Shown: positions 50,056 through 60,104, counted from the stretch's first letter. The stretch is DNA of 64,000 bases from Bog-159 sp049511415 (GCA_049511415.1 JBEKYC010000035.1:1-64000); one strand, 5' to 3'. Program-made: numbers and translations. Notes: generated by a model not told the origin, from the letters alone.

Positions 50056-51243
50056 GTGGCTCGATCAAAACACATAATTTATATTCAATACACCAATCCC
50101 GGCGGTTACCCGCCGCTGGAGCATAGCTCCCGCATTCTGGCCGACGCCGGGTGGCAGGTCTTGTTTCTGGGCACGCGTGCGCCAGGCGACCCGCTCCGCT
50201 TCCCGCCGCACCCCAACATCTCCGTGCGATACCTGAGCTTCTGGCCGGGCGGCTGGCGGCAGAAGCTCCACTATCTGTACTACTGCTTGTGGGTCCTGAG
50301 TCGGGTCGTAGCCTGGCGCCCCCACTGGATCTACGCGTCCGATACGCTGGTTTCTCCGGCCGCGCTTGTTTTTAGCTATTTCCCTTGGCTTCGCGTGCTC
50401 TATCACGAACATGACTCCCCGGGCGCGCCGGCAGGCGCGTTCCAGCGAACGTTACTGCGTGCCCGCACGCACCTGGCCCGCCGGGCGGACTGCTGTGTCC
50501 TCCCCAACCGGACGCGCCTGGAGCGCTTCCTGACTGAAACCGGCACGCTCCGGGATCTTTTCTGTGTGTGGAACTGCCCGGCGGTTCAAGATGCCGGCCA
50601 GCCGCGCGGGCCAGCGAACCGCATGCTATACCTGCTCTATCACGGCTCCATCGTGCCTGAGCGCTTGCCTATCACGATCGTCCGGGCTCTAGCCGCGCTG
50701 CCCGATACCGTTGCCCTCCGCGTGATCGGCTACGAAACCATCGGCAGTCCGGGTTATATTGCGATGCTTCGGAAAGAAGCGAACCGGCTGGGTGTGGGTG
50801 CGCGCCTAGAGGTCGTTGGCGCTGTGCCGCGCGCCGATCTGATGCCCTGGTGCCGCCGTAGCGACATAGGTCTTTCGCTGCTGCCTCTTGAAGCGTGGGA
50901 CGCCAATCAGCGGACCATGACAGGCGCATCCAACAAGCCTTTCGACTATCTGGCTTGCGGATTGCCCTTCCTGATGTCCGATCTTCCCGACTGGCACGTG
51001 ATGTACGGCGAACCGGGTTACGGGCTGGCCTGCGACCCGCGGGATCCGCAAAGCATCGCCTGCGCTATCCGCGGGCTCCTCGAGAATCCGGATCTGATGC
51101 GATCGATGGGCGAGAAGGGCCGGCAACGCATCCTGGCCGATTGGAACTACGAAACCGCTTTCGAGCCGGTTCGCAGGCGCCTAGAAGCGTTACCCGCAAG
51201 GGCTGCGGCGGCCTACCCGGTTCCAACCCGCACGGAGCCGTAG
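50056..51243 (+). CDS. glycosyltransferase, GT4 family
   Basis: 395 residues from the GTG at 50056, giving ARSKHIIYIQYTNPGGYPPL; upstream in-frame codons overlap the previous gene. GT-B fold: N-terminal domain with YASDTLVSPAALVF, C-terminal domain with LLYHGSIVPERLPI and a late GLSLLPLEAWDANQRTM, then ASNKPFDYLACGLPFLMSDL, where EX7E-type donor residues are only partly kept. It transfers a sugar to a growing glycan in the cytoplasm. Donor and acceptor are not predictable. Confidence 0.88.
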   Translation: MARSKHIIYIQYTNPGGYPPLEHSSRILADAGWQVLFLGTRAPGDPLRFPPHPNISVRYLSFWPGGWRQKLHYLYYCLWVLSRVVAWRPHWIYASDTLVSPAALVFSYFPWLRVLYHEHDSPGAPAGAFQRTLLRARTHLARRADCCVLPNRTRLERFLTETGTLRDLFCVWNCPAVQDAGQPRGPANRMLYLLYHGSIVPERLPITIVRALAALPDTVALRVIGYETIGSPGYIAMLRKEANRLGVGARLEVVGAVPRADLMPWCRRSDIGLSLLPLEAWDANQRTMTGASNKPFDYLACGLPFLMSDLPDWHVMYGEPGYGLACDPRDPQSIACAIRGLLENPDLMRSMGEKGRQRILADWNYETAFEPVRRRLEALPARAAAAYPVPTRTEP

Positions 51244-51251
51244 AGTATCCA

Positions 51252-52202
51252 ATGCGCCTGGGACGGAACACGAAGGACACACTGAAGCAGCTCTACTTCC
51301 GCGTCTATAAGACCGGCGCGAAAATGGGGGTCCTCGTCCTGCCCGCGCACTACTATTGCTCCGAGCCCGATATCATTGAACTCGGCCGCACGGTCGACCA
51401 ATGGGCCAAGCCCTCCGAATTGCCCGGCATCGAAGTGGACCTGGACGCCCAACTCGATCACCTCACCAGAGTCTGCCTCCCGTTCCGAGACGAATACAAA
51501 GACAACCGCCATTACCATACCGGTGTCCAGGAACATTACGGCCCCGGTTTCGGATACGTGGAAGCTCAACTGCTTTATGCGGTCGTCCGCTATTACCAGC
51601 CTCCGCGGATCGTCGAGGTCGGGTCCGGCGTTTCCACTTACTGTTGCCAGCAGGCCGTGAAGACCTCACGGACCGCCGACGGCAGAGTTTCCGACATCAC
51701 TTGTATCGAGCCCCATCCATCCGCGCCTCTGCGTGCTGCGGCCGAAGCGGGCGAGGTGCGGCTCATTCAGGAACCTGTCCAGCGGGTGCCGCTGGCAGTG
51801 TTTACCGAGCTATCGGCCGGCGACGTTCTGTTTATCGATTCGAGTCATGTCGTGAAGGCGGGCAGCGACGTCGAACACATCATTTTGGAGATTCTGCCCA
51901 GGCTGCGCGCAGGCGTGCTCGTGCATTTCCACGATATTTACCTCCCCTACAATTACCAGCGGGACCTTCTACAAACTTTCGTGCACGCCAACGAGACCCC
52001 GGTTCTACGGGCCTTCCTGACGCAGAACGAGAACTTCCGAATCCTGTTCTGCCTGAGCCACCTGCACTACGAGAGGCCGGAGGATCTCAAGCTGCTGTTC
52101 CCCGGCTACTGGCCACAGCCGGCGTCGAATGGCCTGCGGCCGATGAACGCTGACCAGACAGGTCACTTCCCGTCCTCCATCTGGCTGGAGGTCGTTAACT
52201 GA
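51252..52202 (+). CDS. SAM-dependent methyltransferase (paralogue of the inverted gene)
   Basis: 316 residues from the ATG at 51252, eight bases after the preceding stop. VLVLPAHYYCSEPDII, RIVEVGSGVSTYCCQQA, VLFIDSSHVVKAGSDVEHI and VLVHFHDIYLPYNYQRD line up with the minus-strand methyltransferase at 47704. The catalytic fold is the same, so the two may methylate different positions or residues of the glycan. No membrane anchor. Confidence 0.87.
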   Translation: MRLGRNTKDTLKQLYFRVYKTGAKMGVLVLPAHYYCSEPDIIELGRTVDQWAKPSELPGIEVDLDAQLDHLTRVCLPFRDEYKDNRHYHTGVQEHYGPGFGYVEAQLLYAVVRYYQPPRIVEVGSGVSTYCCQQAVKTSRTADGRVSDITCIEPHPSAPLRAAAEAGEVRLIQEPVQRVPLAVFTELSAGDVLFIDSSHVVKAGSDVEHIILEILPRLRAGVLVHFHDIYLPYNYQRDLLQTFVHANETPVLRAFLTQNENFRILFCLSHLHYERPEDLKLLFPGYWPQPASNGLRPMNADQTGHFPSSIWLEVVN

Positions 52203-52203
52203 A

Positions 52204-53457
52204 ATGCGCATTGCCGACGGAGCAGGGGTGGAAGATCCGATCGCGTTGCAAGAGCCGCGGCTGCCGCGCACCCATGCCGCCCTCGCCGTAATCGAAACCC
52301 ACCCCATCCAATACCACGCCCCCGTGTACAGCCACCTGCAATCCCGGTTTGGCATCCCCGTCAGCGCTATCTACGCCTCCGACTTCTCCGTAGCGGGCTA
52401 CCGCGACCGCGAGTTCGGCGCCAGCTTCCGCTGGGACACCGATCTGATGTCCGGCTACACCGCATCGTTTCTTTCCACCGTCGCCGACGGCGGCCCGTCG
52501 AGCGCCGAGGAGGCTTCTACCAGCGGCTTACCCAAAGCCCTGCGTGCCGCTTCGCCCGCCGCCATCCTGCTCACCGGCTATAGCCCGCGCTTCCATCGCA
52601 ATGCCTGGGTCGCCGCCTGGCGCGCGCGCGTCCCGCTCCTGCTACGCGCCGAAACCACCGATCACGCGCGGGGCCGCGGGCGTATGCGCGACGCCGCTCG
52701 CACGCAAGCGCTGCGCCTGCTCTACCGTTCCTGCTCTCGATTTCTCTACGTCGGCCGCCGCTCCCGCGCCCACTTCGAGCGGCTGGGCATCCCGCAAGAT
52801 CGTCTCGTTTTCTCGCCCTATTGCGTGGATACCAGCGCCTTCCGCTGCGACGAGGAAGCTCGCCTGCACCTGCGCGCCGCCACGCGCGAACGGCTCGGCA
52901 TCCTCGAAAGCGACCTGGTGATCCTCTTCTCCGGCAAACTCAGTCCGCGCAAAGCGCCGAACCTGCTGTTTGGCGCGGTCGAATCCCTGGCCCGCGAAAC
53001 CGGACGCCGCATGACCTTGGCCTTTCTTGGCAGCGGCGAACTCGAAACCGGGCTTCGTCAAATGGCGTCGGCCAGTCCCGCTGGCGCGCACTTCCTTGGA
53101 TTCCGCAATCAGAGCGAGCTGAGCCCTTACTATCACGCAGCCGATCTACTGGTCTTGCCAAGCCTGCATTCGGAAACCTGGGGGCTGGTGGTCAACGAAG
53201 CGCTGCATCACGGCGTGCCCTGCGTAGTGTCGGACGCAGTGGGATGTGGACCCGATCTCATTGAGCCCGGCGTGACCGGCGAAATCGCTACCGCCGGTTT
53301 CCAGGCCAGTCTCGCCGCCGCCATCGCCCGAGCCTTGCCCCTGGTGGATCGCCGCGACATCCGGGAACGCTGCCGCGAGAAGGCCGCGGGCTACACCGTG
53401 GAAAAAGCCGCCGCCGGCATCGCCGAGGCTTTTCAGGCAGTGAGGCGTCCGCAATGA
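52204..53457 (+). CDS. glycosyltransferase, GT4 family
   Basis: 417 residues, ATG one base after the methyltransferase stop. AVIETHPIQYHAPVYSHL at the N-terminal domain; the C-terminal domain has ILFSGKLSPRKAPNLLF, then LVLPSLHSETWGLVVNEALH, the donor-binding Glu pair with seven residues between, and GVPCVVSDAVGCGPDLI. Typical retaining GT4 enzyme acting on the glycan in the cytoplasm. Its stop overlaps the next start. Confidence 0.92.
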   Translation: MRIADGAGVEDPIALQEPRLPRTHAALAVIETHPIQYHAPVYSHLQSRFGIPVSAIYASDFSVAGYRDREFGASFRWDTDLMSGYTASFLSTVADGGPSSAEEASTSGLPKALRAASPAAILLTGYSPRFHRNAWVAAWRARVPLLLRAETTDHARGRGRMRDAARTQALRLLYRSCSRFLYVGRRSRAHFERLGIPQDRLVFSPYCVDTSAFRCDEEARLHLRAATRERLGILESDLVILFSGKLSPRKAPNLLFGAVESLARETGRRMTLAFLGSGELETGLRQMASASPAGAHFLGFRNQSELSPYYHAADLLVLPSLHSETWGLVVNEALHHGVPCVVSDAVGCGPDLIEPGVTGEIATAGFQASLAAAIARALPLVDRRDIRERCREKAAGYTVEKAAAGIAEAFQAVRRPQ

Positions 53458-54473
53458 ATCAATCGCCTCATGAAAGGCTGCTGCTGGTGGGAAACCCGCA
53501 AAGCGTTCACGTGGGCGCGCATTTGGAAGAAGGCGCGCGCGATCTCGGCCTTGGCGTGCGCTTCTGCGATGCGCAGCAGGCCTTTGCTGCCCCTTCTTGG
53601 CACGCGCGCTGGAACTGGCGCCTGCGCGGCCATCGGCCGGCGCGGCTGGGCGGATTCAGCGGCGTCGTCGTGGAAGCCTGCCGCGAATTTCGGCCCGCGT
53701 GGCTGCTCGCCACCGGCCTGGCGCCCATTGAAGAAAGTGCTCTGCGATTAATCGGCGAACTCGGCGTGAAGCGCCTCAATTTTCTTACCGACGATCCCTG
53801 GAATCCCACTCATCGCGCGCCCTGGTTCCTGCGCGCACTGCCGCACTACGATCATGTCTTTTCGCCGCGGCGCGCCAATCTCGCCGCGCTGCGCGAGCAT
53901 GGCTGTGCGGCCGTGTCGTATCTACCGTTCGCCTATGCTCCGTCGAAGCACCTGGCCAACGGCGCGCACCCGGTAGACCCGGCCGCCGACGTGATCTTCG
54001 CCGGTGGCGCCGACCCGGACCGCGTGCCGCCTATCGCCGCCCTCATCGCCGCCGGCTTTCGCCTGGCCCTCTATGGTGGTTACTGGAAGCGCTACCCAGA
54101 AACCCGCCGCTACGATCTGGGACATGCCGACCTGCCCACGCTCCGCCAGGCCGTGACCGCGGCCAAGATCGCTCTCTGCCTGGTGCGGCGCGCCAATCGC
54201 GACGGCCACGTCATGCGCACCTACGAGCTGCCCGCCATGGGCGCCTGCCTGCTCACCGAAGACACCGCCGAGCATCGCGAGATCTTCGGCGCGGAAGGCG
54301 ATGCCGTGCTCTACTTCGCTTCCATTCCGGAAATGATCGAGAAGGCCCGCTGGTTGGTAGGGCACGACGCCGAGCGTCACCAGCTCGCCGTTAACGCGCA
54401 CGTCCGCATCACCGGCGGACGCAACACCTATCGCGACCGTCTGGCCGCCATGTTGAATCTGTCGCCGTCATGA
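53454..54473 (+). CDS. glycosyltransferase, CgeB-like family
   Basis: 339 residues; ATGA overlap with both neighbours. LLVGNPQSVHVGAHL opens a Rossmann-type N-terminal domain; KRLNFLTDDPWNPTHRAPW and YDHVFSPRRANLAALREHG are typical of the CgeB/Glyco_trans_1_2 group; the C-terminal part has MRTYELPAMGACLLTEDTAE and an end-loop EMIEKARWLV. CgeB-type proteins are GT-B transferases in spore or surface glycan pathways. Donor unknown. Confidence 0.85.
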   Translation: MNQSPHERLLLVGNPQSVHVGAHLEEGARDLGLGVRFCDAQQAFAAPSWHARWNWRLRGHRPARLGGFSGVVVEACREFRPAWLLATGLAPIEESALRLIGELGVKRLNFLTDDPWNPTHRAPWFLRALPHYDHVFSPRRANLAALREHGCAAVSYLPFAYAPSKHLANGAHPVDPAADVIFAGGADPDRVPPIAALIAAGFRLALYGGYWKRYPETRRYDLGHADLPTLRQAVTAAKIALCLVRRANRDGHVMRTYELPAMGACLLTEDTAEHREIFGAEGDAVLYFASIPEMIEKARWLVGHDAERHQLAVNAHVRITGGRNTYRDRLAAMLNLSPS

Positions 54474-55669
54474 AAATCGCCATTGTCGTGCAAGGCCGGT
54501 TCTACGCGTTCGATGTCGCGCGCGAGTTGGCGCGCCATCACGATGTCACAGTCTTCACGAACTATCCCAAGTGGGCCGCCCGCCGCTTTGGCCTGGAGCC
54601 GAGTATGGTGCGCAGCTTTTGGCTGCACGGCGTGCTCACCCGCGTGGCCGAGCGCTTTCATAAGACGCTGAAGTTATCTTTCCCCGAAGCCTTCCTGCAC
54701 CGCCTCTTCGGCAGATGGGCCGCCGCGCGGTTGGCAAAAGAAAACTGGGACGTGATCCAACCCTTCAGCGGCGTCTCCGAAGAGATCCTGCGGTCCCCTG
54801 GCTGCCGGTCCGCCCTGTGCATCGTGAAGCGTGCCTCTTCCCACATTCGCACGCAGGCGCGTTTGTTGGTGGAGGAACAGCGCCGCACCGGCGCGAATCT
54901 GGATCGCCCCAGTACGTGGATGATGGCCCGCGAAGAGCGCGAATATGCGCTGGCGGACAACGTGATGGTGGTCTCCAGGTTTTCGTACGACAGCTTTCTG
55001 GAAGAAGGCTTCCCAGGCGAAAAACTAAGCTTGTTACTGCTCGGCGCGGAGTTGGATTGCTTCCGGCCCGCTCCCGATGTGGTGGAGGCCCGTTGCGCGC
55101 GCATCCTTTCCGGCGAGCCGTTGCGTGTCCTTTTCGTCGGCGCGCTCTCATTTCGCAAAGGCATGTGGGACATGGCTGCCATCCTGCGTAGCCCCGCGGC
55201 GGGACGTTTTCGCTTCCGCCTGGTCGGCCCGGTGAGCACCGAGGTCGGAAGCCTGGCCCGAGATCTGGGCGGCGCCGCCGAATTTGTTTCCAAGCAGCCC
55301 CAAGCCGAGCTTCCCAAGTCGCACGCCTGGGGAGACCTGTTTATCTTCCCAACCATCGAGGATGGATTTCCGGTAGTGTTGGCGCAGGCCGCCGCCGCCG
55401 GCCTGCCCATTCTCACCACTCCCAACGGCAGTGGCCCGGATCTGATCCGTCCAGGCGAGTCCGGCTGGGTGCTGCCCGTTCGCAGCCCGGAAGCATTTCT
55501 CGAACGGCTCGAGTGGTGTGACACGCACCGCGCCGAGCTTGCCGATATGGTGCGCAATACCTATCGCAAATTTCAGCCGCGCACCTGGGAAACTGTTGGC
55601 GCGGATTTTGCCTGCATCTGTGCCGATCTCGCCGAGCACCGTCGCAAAGAGGCCCTGGTGGTCAAGTAA
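54470..55669 (+). CDS. glycosyltransferase, GT4 family
   Basis: 399 residues, overlapping the CgeB-like stop (ATGA). KIAIVVQGRFYAFDVARELA at the start; LRVLFVGALSFRKGMWDM, then FIFPTIEDGFPVVLAQAAAA (donor-binding region) and GLPILTTPNGSGPDLI in the C-terminal domain. Cytoplasmic GT-B enzyme. The last base is shared with the start of the polymerase gene (TAATG). Confidence 0.91.
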   Translation: MKIAIVVQGRFYAFDVARELARHHDVTVFTNYPKWAARRFGLEPSMVRSFWLHGVLTRVAERFHKTLKLSFPEAFLHRLFGRWAAARLAKENWDVIQPFSGVSEEILRSPGCRSALCIVKRASSHIRTQARLLVEEQRRTGANLDRPSTWMMAREEREYALADNVMVVSRFSYDSFLEEGFPGEKLSLLLLGAELDCFRPAPDVVEARCARILSGEPLRVLFVGALSFRKGMWDMAAILRSPAAGRFRFRLVGPVSTEVGSLARDLGGAAEFVSKQPQAELPKSHAWGDLFIFPTIEDGFPVVLAQAAAAGLPILTTPNGSGPDLIRPGESGWVLPVRSPEAFLERLEWCDTHRAELADMVRNTYRKFQPRTWETVGADFACICADLAEHRRKEALVVK

Positions 55670-57027
55670 TGGACCTACCGAATTTACAGCAAATGGTGTG
55701 GGGCTGGGTGCTCCTGATGGCCATCCTGGTCTTCGTGCGCCGCCGCTGGAAGATGCCAGGCACAGGCCTCACTTTCGCCTACTTGCTCAGTCTTTCCTTG
55801 ATCCACCTGGTAGGCGCAGCCATCTATTCGTTCCCGGCCTACCAGAGCCGCGACCCGCGCTTCACCACCATGGGTTTCGAACAAGCGCTCTATGGGGTGG
55901 CCGCGTTCGCCGTTGGCGGATTGCTCATTGCCCCGCTGCTGATCAGAAAAGGCCTGCTGCCGCGCGCCAGCGGAGGGCATGAAGCGGATCCCCGCTTGCC
56001 CAAGGCCTACATCGCGGCCGGAATTGTTTTCTACATTTTGTCTTCAAGTTTTCTACGGCACATTCCCACTGCTTCCGCCATCATCGCTTCCGGTTCGCAG
56101 CTAGTGCTGGTGGGCTTCGCCCTCTCCTGCTGGAAAGCCTGGCGTGAATGGGACTGGCGCAAATTGCTGTTCTGGCTCGCGGCCTCGCTGCTCATGCCGG
56201 CCGTTACGCTCGCCACGCAAGGATTTCTGGGTTTCGGGGCTGTCGCGGTCTTGACCCTGCTCATTTTTGTTTCGAGCCTGGTGCAGTCCTCCTGGAAGAT
56301 CACACTGGCGGGCGCGCTGGTGATCTATGTGGGTCTCTCCGTGTTCGTCAGCTATATGCGCGACCGCGACGAGATCCGCGCCTCCGTTTGGGGCCAGCAA
56401 TCGCTCTCCGACCGCATCGACCGGCTGATGGATACCGCGTTTTCCATCGAGCCGTTCGATCCCGAAAATCTGGATCATTTGAAGCGCGTGGAAGGCCGTC
56501 TCAATCAGAACAACCTGGTCGGGGTGGCGGTCTATCAGTTGTCACAGAACCAGAACTTCGCGCACGGCGACACGCTCTGGGACGCGCTGCTGGCGCTGAT
56601 CCCGCGCGCCATCTGGCCCGAAAAACCCATCCGCGCCGGCAGCGGGAACCTGGTCACGCGCTTTACCGGAATCGATTTCTCCGAGGGCACCAGCGTGGGC
56701 ATCGGCCAAGTGCTCGAGTTCTACGCCAATTTCGGAACCATCGGTGTAGTCGTCGGCTTCCTGATCATGGGCGTAATCGTCACTGTTTTCGATTGGCAGG
56801 CCGCCGAGCGCCTGGCGCGCAGCGATCTGCATGGCTTCGTCCTGTGGTTCCTGCCGGGTATCGCGCTCTTGCAAGTCGGCGGCCAGCTTGTGGAGGTTAC
56901 CGCCTCGGCTGCCGCCAGCCTGATCGTAGCCGTCCTGGTGAATCGCTATCTGTATCGCTTGCAGAAGAGGCAGAGCAACGCTCCGGCCGCGCCCGTCCCG
57001 GTTCTGCAAGGTCTTCGCGTGCCATGA
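55669..57027 (+). CDS. Wzy-like polysaccharide polymerase (polytopic membrane protein)
   Basis: 452 residues with about ten to twelve hydrophobic segments, starting WGWVLLMAILVFVRRRW. A large extracytoplasmic loop in the second half holds SQNQNFAHGDTLWDALLALI and PRAIWPEKPIRAGSGNLVTR, the oligosaccharide-polymerase pattern in which PR.IWPdKP recurs. It would join repeat units in the periplasm. Coexistence with a Wzm/Wzt-type exporter is notable. Sequence conservation in this family is low, so the O-antigen ligase family is a fallback. Confidence 0.82.
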   Translation: MDLPNLQQMVWGWVLLMAILVFVRRRWKMPGTGLTFAYLLSLSLIHLVGAAIYSFPAYQSRDPRFTTMGFEQALYGVAAFAVGGLLIAPLLIRKGLLPRASGGHEADPRLPKAYIAAGIVFYILSSSFLRHIPTASAIIASGSQLVLVGFALSCWKAWREWDWRKLLFWLAASLLMPAVTLATQGFLGFGAVAVLTLLIFVSSLVQSSWKITLAGALVIYVGLSVFVSYMRDRDEIRASVWGQQSLSDRIDRLMDTAFSIEPFDPENLDHLKRVEGRLNQNNLVGVAVYQLSQNQNFAHGDTLWDALLALIPRAIWPEKPIRAGSGNLVTRFTGIDFSEGTSVGIGQVLEFYANFGTIGVVVGFLIMGVIVTVFDWQAAERLARSDLHGFVLWFLPGIALLQVGGQLVEVTASAAASLIVAVLVNRYLYRLQKRQSNAPAAPVPVLQGLRVP

Positions 57028-58127
57028 AAGTCCTGGTCTACCGCATCGGCTCGCTGGGCGACACCATCGTCTCCATCCCCGCTCTGCGTGCCGTTCGCGC
57101 TCACTTCGGCCGCGACGCGCACATTGCCGTGCTGCATAATGTCAGCCACGCTGGCCTGGTGACCACCCGCGAAGTCCTGGATTGCGCCCAACTCGCCGAT
57201 GAATTCATCCCTTACCAGTTTGCCGAGTCGGCCGTTCCCAAAGTGCGCACCGCTTTTGCCCTCTGGGCGCGTTTGCTGGCCCGACGCTTCGATGCGGTGG
57301 TGAGTTTGCTGCCCAGCGAACGCCCGCCCGCGGCCCTGCGCCGCGACGTCTGGTTTTTCCGGACGTGCGGGATCCCCCGCGTCATCGGATTCCGCGCCGT
57401 GCCGGATGCCGTGGTTCGTCCGCGTGAGAATGGGCGCGCCCTGCGCACCCAGAACGAAGCGCGGATACTGCTGCAGCGCCTCCGCGAAAGCGGCATCGAC
57501 ACCCAGGGCGACGGTCACCTCGGTATTCCACTGCTGCATCCAGGAGCGGCCGACCGGGCTACCGCGGAAGCCTGGATGTCCACCCGGCGCAAACATCCCG
57601 AGCGCCCCTTGATCGCCGTCTGTCCCGGATGCAAAAAGCCGGCCAATTCGTGGCCCCTGGATCGTTTCATCGAATTATCGCGCCGCATTCTGGCCACCAA
57701 CTGCGCGGAGATCCTGGTGCTGGGCGGGCCCGCGGAACAAGGCCTCGCCGAGCATATGATCGCGGCTTTAGGCGGTGAAGGCATCAACGCCGCGGGCGAT
57801 TTTTCGGTCGCCGGATCGGTGGCCCTATTGAGCCACTGCCAGTTGCTCGTGGGTCTCGACACAGGCACTTCGCACCTGGCCGCCGCCGTGGGCGTTCCTT
57901 GCGTAGTGATTCAGAGCGCCAACAGTTTCGCCGGCCACTGGGATCCGCTGGGCGATTCCAACACGATCCTGCGCCGGTCCGTGCCCTGTGAGGCGTGTCT
58001 GTGCAGCGAGTGCCCGGTCGCCGGCCACCCCTGCATGGAGATCCCCGTTGACGAAGTCTGGCAGGCGGTCGAGCCGCATCTCGAACGCATGCTCACCGCC
58101 GTAAGGAGATTGCGTGCCCGCGCGTAA
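57024..58127 (+). CDS. glycosyltransferase family 9 (heptosyltransferase-like)
   Basis: 367 residues from the ATG at 57024, overlapping the polymerase stop (ATGA). KVLVYRIGSLGDTIVSIPAL is the family N-terminus, with the GDT catalytic Asp region; the C-terminal half has PLIAVCPGCKKPANSWPLDR, then LLVGLDTGTSHLAAAVGVPC, matching the ADP-heptose site of WaaC/WaaF/RfaQ. The end carries a Cys cluster (CEACLCSEC). It likely adds a heptose or other NDP-sugar. Downstream GT4 gene overlaps by 14 bases. Confidence 0.92.
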   Translation: MKVLVYRIGSLGDTIVSIPALRAVRAHFGRDAHIAVLHNVSHAGLVTTREVLDCAQLADEFIPYQFAESAVPKVRTAFALWARLLARRFDAVVSLLPSERPPAALRRDVWFFRTCGIPRVIGFRAVPDAVVRPRENGRALRTQNEARILLQRLRESGIDTQGDGHLGIPLLHPGAADRATAEAWMSTRRKHPERPLIAVCPGCKKPANSWPLDRFIELSRRILATNCAEILVLGGPAEQGLAEHMIAALGGEGINAAGDFSVAGSVALLSHCQLLVGLDTGTSHLAAAVGVPCVVIQSANSFAGHWDPLGDSNTILRRSVPCEACLCSECPVAGHPCMEIPVDEVWQAVEPHLERMLTAVRRLRARA

Positions 58128-59256
58128 AATCCTGCACGTGATCCCGTCCGTCGGCCCGCAGCGCGGCGGCCCCAGCTTCCTGATGCGCACGCTGGCCCGC
58201 GGCCTCTCTCAAGAAGGGCTGGAAGTGCATGTGGCCACCACGGACGATAACGGCCCCGGCCGGCTCAGCGTCCCCCTCGGCCGGCCCCAACAGGAAGACG
58301 GCGCCACGTTCTGGTATTTTCCGCGGCAGACCCGCTTCTATACTTTCTCATGGCCGCTCACCGGCTGGCTCGCGCGCCACGTGCGCGAATTCGATCTGGT
58401 GCACATCCACGCCCTCTTTTCTTACGCCTCGCTGCCCGCCGCCCTGCTGGCCCGGCGCGCCGGAGTGCCTTACATCGTGCGGCCCCTCGGCACGCTCAAC
58501 CGCTGGGGTATCGCGAACCGCCGTCCCTGGTTGAAGCGCCTCTCCTTCCGGCTGCTGGAAAGCCGCATCCTCGCCGGCGCCGCCGGGATCCACTACACCA
58601 GCGAGCAGGAACTTGAAGAGGCTCGCGATCTAGGTGTCTCGGCGAATCCCTTAATCGTTCCCAACGCCGTGGATCTGCCCGCACGCGAACTTCCGCCCCA
58701 ACGCGCCGCCGGCCAGACCATCCTGTTTCTCTCCCGCTTCGATCGAAAAAAAGGCATCGATCTCCTGCTGGCCGCCTTCGCCCAGTTGCGGACCCGTTTC
58801 CCGCAAGCAACTCTGATCCTCGCCGGCAGCGGCGCCCCCGCCTGCATACAAAGCTTGCGGCACGAAGCGGAACGCCTGGGCATCGCCTCCGCCGTAACTT
58901 GGCCCGGATTTCTCGCCGGCGAAGCCAAGTGGACCGCGCTCAGCGACGCGGATGTCTTCGTCCTGCCATCCTATTCCGAAAACTTCGGCATCGCCGCGGT
59001 GGAAGCCTTGGCCTGCGGCTGTCCCGTGGTGGTCTCCGATCAGGTCGGCATCCATCGCGAAATCGCGCGCGCCGAAGCCGGCCTCGTCACACCCTGCCGT
59101 GTGGATGCGCTGGCCGAAGCCCTCGCCAGCGTCCTGGCCGACGCCGCCCTCCGCCGCCGCCTCCGTGAAAACGGCCTCCGCCTGGCCAGTCAGCAGTTCT
59201 CCCTTGCAGCGGTCAGCCGCAAGCTGGTCGAGACCTACGCGGCTGTAATTCCATGA
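58114..59256 (+). CDS. glycosyltransferase, GT4 family
   Basis: 380 residues from a GTG with AAGGAG five bases upstream, so the 14-base overlap with the GT9 gene is real. KILHVIPSVGPQRGGPSFLM at the N-terminal domain; ILFLSRFDRKKGIDLLLAAF and VFVLPSYSENFGIAAVEALA (donor-site Glu pair) at the C-terminal domain. Canonical GT4. Its stop overlaps the GT2 gene start (ATGA). Confidence 0.94.
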   Translation: MPARKILHVIPSVGPQRGGPSFLMRTLARGLSQEGLEVHVATTDDNGPGRLSVPLGRPQQEDGATFWYFPRQTRFYTFSWPLTGWLARHVREFDLVHIHALFSYASLPAALLARRAGVPYIVRPLGTLNRWGIANRRPWLKRLSFRLLESRILAGAAGIHYTSEQELEEARDLGVSANPLIVPNAVDLPARELPPQRAAGQTILFLSRFDRKKGIDLLLAAFAQLRTRFPQATLILAGSGAPACIQSLRHEAERLGIASAVTWPGFLAGEAKWTALSDADVFVLPSYSENFGIAAVEALACGCPVVVSDQVGIHREIARAEAGLVTPCRVDALAEALASVLADAALRRRLRENGLRLASQQFSLAAVSRKLVETYAAVIP

Positions 59257-60104
59257 AAGTCACCGTCATCGTGCTGACTTACAACGAGGAATTCAACCTG
59301 GAACCTTGTCTCGGCAGCGTCCGCGATTGGGCCGGTGAAATGATCGTGGTGGATTCCGGCAGCACCGACCGCACGCGCGAAATCGCCGCCCGCTTCGGCG
59401 CCACGCTGGTGACGCATCCATTTGAAACCCATACCCAGCAGTGGAGTTGGGCGCTCGCCAATCTGCCCATCGGCACGGAGTGGGTTCTGGCGCTCGACGC
59501 CGACCAGCGCATTACCGCGGACCTGGCCCACGAAATCGCCGGCCTCGCGGACGGCGCCGTCGCCGACGTGGACGGCATCTACATCAAGCGCCGCCAGATC
59601 TTCCGCGACCGCTGGATCCGCCACGGCGGTTATTACCCTAAGTATCTTCTGAAGCTGTTTCGCCGCCGCGCGGTCGGCATCGACCCTCGCGACTTAGTCG
59701 ACCATCACTTCTATGTAGCCGGTCCCACAATCAAACTAACCGCCGACTTACTAGAAGTGAACAAGAAAGAGGACGACATTTCTTTTTGGATCGAAAAGCA
59801 TAACCGCTATGCCACCCTGCTGGCGCGCGAAGAACTGGAAAACAAGCGCTCCGCCCGCGCCCACCTCGTGAAGCCGTCCCTGCTGGGTCATCCGGACCAG
59901 CAGACCCTGATGCTGAAACGCATGTGGTCGCGCCTGCCCCTGTATGTCAGGCCCTTTCTCTATTTCCTGTACCGTTATTTCATTCGCCTCGGATTTCTGG
60001 ATGGCAAGCAGGGCGCCATCTTTCATTTTCTGCACGCCTTCTGGTTTCGCCTGCTGATCGATATCAAGCTCGACGAATTACAACAACAAGGGGTACAAGG
60101 GTGA
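59253..60104 (+). CDS. glycosyltransferase family 2 (WaaE/KdtX-like)
   Basis: 283 residues. GT-A fold: VTVIVLTYNEEFNLEPCLGS, MIVVDSGSTDRTREIAARFG, WVLALDADQRI (the DxD-type ADAD/LDAD motif binding metal and donor). The C-terminal half ends in a short amphipathic/hydrophobic region (YVRPFLYFLYRYFIRLGFLD), consistent with peripheral membrane attachment, and resembles the LPS-core beta-1,4-glucosyltransferase WaaE. Its stop overlaps the carbamoyltransferase GTG start (GTGA). Confidence 0.93.
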   Translation: MKVTVIVLTYNEEFNLEPCLGSVRDWAGEMIVVDSGSTDRTREIAARFGATLVTHPFETHTQQWSWALANLPIGTEWVLALDADQRITADLAHEIAGLADGAVADVDGIYIKRRQIFRDRWIRHGGYYPKYLLKLFRRRAVGIDPRDLVDHHFYVAGPTIKLTADLLEVNKKEDDISFWIEKHNRYATLLAREELENKRSARAHLVKPSLLGHPDQQTLMLKRMWSRLPLYVRPFLYFLYRYFIRLGFLDGKQGAIFHFLHAFWFRLLIDIKLDELQQQGVQG